From positions 5,726,501 through 5,790,500 of the forward strand of contig NC_080559.1 in NCBI RefSeq assembly GCF_030253575.1: a DNA stretch of 64,000 nt, given 5' to 3'. The position numbers were made by a program, and so were the translations under genes. This stretch comes from Rhododendron vialii (Eukaryota; Streptophyta; Magnoliopsida; Ericales; Ericaceae). The notes below the pieces were generated by a model that saw only the letters and a program-made list of their open reading frames with translations, was not told the DNA's origin and made no database searches. How positions within the stretch are numbered: the first letter of the stretch is position 1; the number at the start of each line of letters is the position of its first letter. Positions 60,375-64,000 of the stretch are shown here, one piece after another.

Positions 60375-63200
60375 AGAAGCCTTCACAGCTCAAAATCATC
60401 TTGCTTAGTCGAAGGCATGGCTACAATAAAAGTACTCATACCTAGCTGCAGCCAAGAAACCAAAACCTAACATCATTTCCCAACCATTAATATTGAGGCT
60501 GCAGAAAGATGCATGTAATAAGTTGGATGATAAAAGGCTTCGGAACATTCAAGGGGGAAAGGGGAAGAGAGTTTGATGGAAGGGCGGGAAAAGAGTGTTA
60601 CCAAATAGAGAGAGCATCTATTTCAACCTCAGCATTCTCCATGTTTCCTGTTAGAAGAATCAGGATTGTGTTGTACCATAGTTCCAGACTGTCAGGCAAA
60701 TCACAGGTTTAAATTGAACCGTTTTGTAATCTCAAAGAAGCAATATGATATATATCAATATGTTACTTTAAGTGAAATGGTATATGGTCCAAACGATATT
60801 GATGTGGTGTACTTCTTTATAGTTGCCGCTGTGAAAATTGACAAATACATAGTTACCAAACCAGACTATGAGAAAAGTAGAAAGCTTCCGCATTCATGAG
60901 TGTACTGATACTCATACACATAATATGACAAATCATGAAAATGAAACCACAAAAAAGAGCAAGCACACAAATTCATAAGGATTTGTAGGATTTGGCTTAT
61001 GGCCTACACACAATGAAAGAGAAGAAACACAATGAGACGGCAAGGTCTGTAACCCTACACTCTCCCAGAAATACTGTAGCCCCAAATACCCCTTTGTAAA
61101 GGAAAACCAGCATACAGATTAGGTAAAAAGAATACCCAATAGGCAATAATAATATACGGGTCATGCCTATTGGGTCTGTGGGTCGAAAACGTAATGCCAA
61201 CAGAATTCGAGACACAACTCACCGCCGTATGTGAAAATAAATGAGTAGCCTAGTTTCGAGGTCTAGTCAGGCTCTGGAAAAAAAACCATACAATTCAAGG
61301 CTTGTTTGGTTCACAATGCTTATTTGCTCATTTTAAAAGCATGCAATAAGCAAATGAGTTTGTTTGGCAGCTACCAAATTGGTTATGACGTATTAATGCT
61401 AAACAACAACTTTAATACATAAAATCCAATAAGCAAATGAGCAATTAGCAGCAAACAAATTTTCTTACTTTGAATTTTTCTTAAGTGATAGGCAATGAGA
61501 CACCAATAGGCAAGTTATCAAATGGCCCATAATTAGCTCCAGAGGTTAAGAATAACATGGAAACCCAAAGCTGGGTAAAAAACCAAGAAGTAAGGTAAGT
61601 GGTGCCTAAGTTTTTTTTTCCCTCCATAACATTATTGGACTGGTCATCATAACTCATGAATATGAAACAAAAAAGGTTATCAACAACTTCCAACTACTTA
61701 TAGACCAACTGGGATACAATTTAAGTGCTTACAACTTAACTTGCATTGGATGGAAGAAGGCTTACCAAAGCATGGCACCAGATGATAAAGAAAGCTTGAT
61801 GACTGGCCACAGATCCTTGAAAGCCAAGAATGAGAAACCCTTCCACGTGTCTCGGCACCCTCCACACATAACAAAGGAAAGCTGGCCCATATTAGGAAGC
61901 CAATATGCTAAAATGGTAGATATAATGGCCCCAAGAATACCAAATTTGTATCTCACTGTCAAAAGCCATGAGAGAAAGATATGGATTGAAAGCGAACAAA
62001 ATGCCAAGTATGAAATAATCATGTTCTTGCTCTGAGTCTGTAGGAACATCTGGCAGGTGTAGGATGGAATGAAGGAGAACACCGCAGGGATAAACCAGAG
62101 AGCAATTATGCCTGCCTCTTCTACAATGGCTTCATCCTGGCCTAAAGCTTTCAAAATTGGAGTGGTCAAGCAGAACAAAGGGACAAGGAAAATCATGCAG
62201 GTGAATAGGACAATCCAAGACCTTTGAAGATACACGCCTAGCATGTGGCGTTGATTTGCACCATATGCTTGCCCACATAGAGTCTCTAACCCACTAGCCA
62301 TTCCCAACTGCACAACCACATGAACCCATTTTTTTGAAAAAATTTCCTTCTCGTTTCGCATAAGAAACAAAAACAAATAAATTATTACTACCCGTTTCTG
62401 AGTTCCATATTCTATATATGGAATTTGAACATTATCCTGGATACTTTTGCTGGAAAAATCCCCCAACTAGAGATTCAACTCCAAACATCAAAATTCTAAC
62501 ATTTACATTATTAAACCAAAACAGAAATTGCTTACACCAAGGTTGTGAAATTGTCTACGACTAAGCCTATATCATCAGACTGTTAGAAAATTCACAGAAA
62601 AGGGAAATAAACGTAGCTTTATAAACCAAGTTAAGAGTGTACAACATTGATTGTCAAAATTTATATAGCTGTTTTGCCCTTTCTGTTATCTTTTGGTAAA
62701 CCAGTTACATAAGAGAAATGATGAGGGTCCTTTACAACATCATATATGGCCCCAAGATGCAGCCTTCCATGATTAGAAATCCTTCTTGAATAAGCTAAAT
62801 CCCTGGAAACCATGATATTTAATTGCTTTGGAAAACAAACTCCACTTTTGTATGTTTTCTGGTCTTGTTCTTTACGTTGCTACTCATTAATAGTGTTTCA
62901 AAGATGACAACCTAGAGAAAGGTTACGCTTGCAACGTACCAGGATACCATTAGCAAACCTCAGGAAGACAGTTGAAACAAGAGTATATCCAGCAAGCTCT
63001 GTAGCTCCAATGTGCCCAACAAATGCATGGCTAATGACAGTAATACCGAAGGTTGAACATCTAGTGAATATAGCCGGACCAGCCACCACCCACATTTTCT
63101 TGGTCTCACTCCATAACCTGTCCTTCAGCTTTTCCTCACTAGGAACACCCTTTCGTACTTTACCATTCGTCAATAGATTCTCATGAATATCAGGATCCAT
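58228..63200 (-). CDS. MATE/DTX transporter, gene E (complete)
   Basis: A complete MATE antiporter of 489 residues and the closest paralogue of gene D. Exons: 62940-63200, 61766-62307, 60602-60688, 60442-60498, 59805-60043, 59195-59313, 58566-58652, 58228-58305. The start is MDPDIHENLL at 63200, shared with D. The first-exon donor is GTACGT instead of GTATGT. Signature stretches LETLCGQAYGANQ, CGGC, LELWYN, EIDALSIC and QPVLSGVAVGAGWQ are intact. Residue 58, Gln in all other copies (SQAF or GQAF), is His here, and the sixth-to-last exon region reads ILMNCVQPV where relatives have ILLNSVQPV. Intron 4 is about 170 bp longer than in D because of an insertion carrying a TA/TG microsatellite. Homology to D continues through both flanks to the right window edge, so the duplication unit is larger than the gene. 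Confidence 0.95.
59490..59600 (+). mobile_element. miniature retroelement fragment in intron 5 of gene E
   Basis: It starts TGTTGGAAATTGTCTCAAAT and ends at the primer-site-like TGGTATCCGAGC. It sits at the same intron position as the copy in gene D, so it was inherited through duplication. Confidence 0.65.
60231..60420. other. gene E-specific insertion in intron 4 with TA/TG microsatellite
   Basis: Gene D intron 4 reads ACCGCAGTACAATAAAAG, whereas gene E has about 190 extra bases between ACCGCA and TACAATAAAAG. The insert contains (TA)n(TG)n at 60310-60372. No inverted ends were recognised. Confidence 0.6.
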
Positions 63201-63306
63201 TTTGGTGAACTCCAATTCTTCTGGTGCCTCCAAACGTGCTGCAGAAAAGAAGATATGAATACCAAACTAGCACAATCCACGATCATTTTGCAGTGAGTAA
63301 TACTAT

Positions 63307-63832
63307 CACTATGCCAAATATCTTTTTTACCGGCGGTAAAAAAACTGCCGTTAAAAGCAATTTTTACCGGCATTAGTAAAACCGCCAGGAATAACAACCT
63401 AAAACGGCGGTTTTTTTAGAATGCCGTTTTTACAAACTTTTACCGGCAGTTTTTTAAAATACTGCCGGAAATAATTGAATATACGATTTTTTTAATACCG
63501 GCGGTTTATTACCACCGTTTATAATAATACCGACCCGTATAATATAAATAATATTATGTATCCTACATGACGCAATATGCGAGTCAACCTAGTTGGTAGC
63601 ACGCGCGCTATAGGATCCGAAGGTTCCGGGTTCGTTTCCTGGGAAAGCAAAAAAATTTAACCACCGATTTTATTGCCGGCGGTTCTTTACCGCAATTTTT
63701 AGTATTACCGGCGGTTTTCTAATGCCGCTTTTGTTTTTCCGACAATTGTTTTCCCGGCTGTTTATTTCCGGCGGTTTTTGAACTATTAACGGTAGTTTTC
63801 TCATGCTGCTAATGCTAAAATTTGGCGTAGTA
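63307..63832. mobile_element. CACTA-ended element upstream of gene E
   Basis: The ends CACTATGCCAAAT and ATTTGGCGTAGTA are inverted repeats of the CACTA type. The interior is packed with ACCGGCGGT/ACCGCC words in both orientations. The gene D upstream region at 40601-40622 is the empty site (GAGTAATACTATACAGGGTC). It is about 526 bp with no transposase. Confidence 0.7.
63585..63650 (+). other. tRNA-like segment inside the CACTA-ended element
   Basis: TAGTTGGTAGC (63590-63600) resembles a Pol III A box and GGGTTCGTTTCCT (63628-63640) a B box, with about tRNA-like spacing. A clean cloverleaf with a readable anticodon was not obtained, so it is a tRNA relic or SINE-like head and not called as a functional tRNA. 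Confidence 0.4.
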
Positions 63833-64000
63833 CAGGGTCCTCTTTCTCAACTTATTGCCATTTCTTGATGCGAGGCGATTGAGCTAAATTAAAAAATGCA
63901 CGTAGAACCTAGGAAGGATTCCTGAGTGTTACCATTTGAAGAGAGCAACTCCTACAAACTGAAAAAGAATTCTACATTGACTTTGAACTTCCATTAGGAT

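Overview
This is plant nuclear DNA, almost certainly from a eudicot. It is AT-rich, its genes carry GT-AG introns, and it is crowded with plant transposon types: Stowaway and Tourist MITEs, a hAT MITE, solo LTRs, an LTR retrotransposon and LINE tails. There is no prokaryotic gene organisation. Everything below is read from sequence; family names come from recognition, not searches.

The backbone is a head-to-tail tandem array of five MATE/DETOXIFICATION (DTX) multidrug-and-toxin-extrusion transporter genes, all on the minus strand, named A to E from left to right. A (1-2360) is cut by the left window edge. B (8964-12925), C (23360-28011), D (35843-40502) and E (58228-63200) are complete. Each complete gene has eight coding exons with identical boundaries and phases (exon 2 is 542 bp, then 87, 57, 239, 119 and 87 bp) and encodes 486-489 residues. 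Start codons and shared introns place A with B as one lineage, C as a second, and D with E as the most recent duplicate pair. D and E share flanks and even the same retroelement insertion in intron 5.

All five genes keep a 3' splice site just upstream of the ATG. For B, C and D, candidate untranslated leader exons with a TATA-like box, a CT-rich tract and a GTAAGT donor lie 4.5 to 11.4 kb upstream. If real, most 'intergenic' DNA in front of these genes is first intron, and a 5.7-kb LTR retrotransposon (41094-46795) sits inside the leader intron of D.

The rest is mobile DNA, much of it nested. Because the array is made of paralogous copies, several insertions can be checked against an empty site elsewhere in the window. 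Examples are a foldback element inside a miniature solo LTR in intron 1 of A, a solo LTR behind C, a MITE behind D and a CACTA-ended element ahead of E. The most unexpected item is a degraded mitovirus-type RNA-dependent RNA polymerase fragment at 34669-34990, downstream of D.

Functionally the window looks like a one-family cluster of membrane antiporters, probably exporting specialised metabolites or xenobiotics. It expanded by tandem duplication and was then reshaped by transposons in introns and promoters. No biosynthetic enzyme genes are visible between the transporters.
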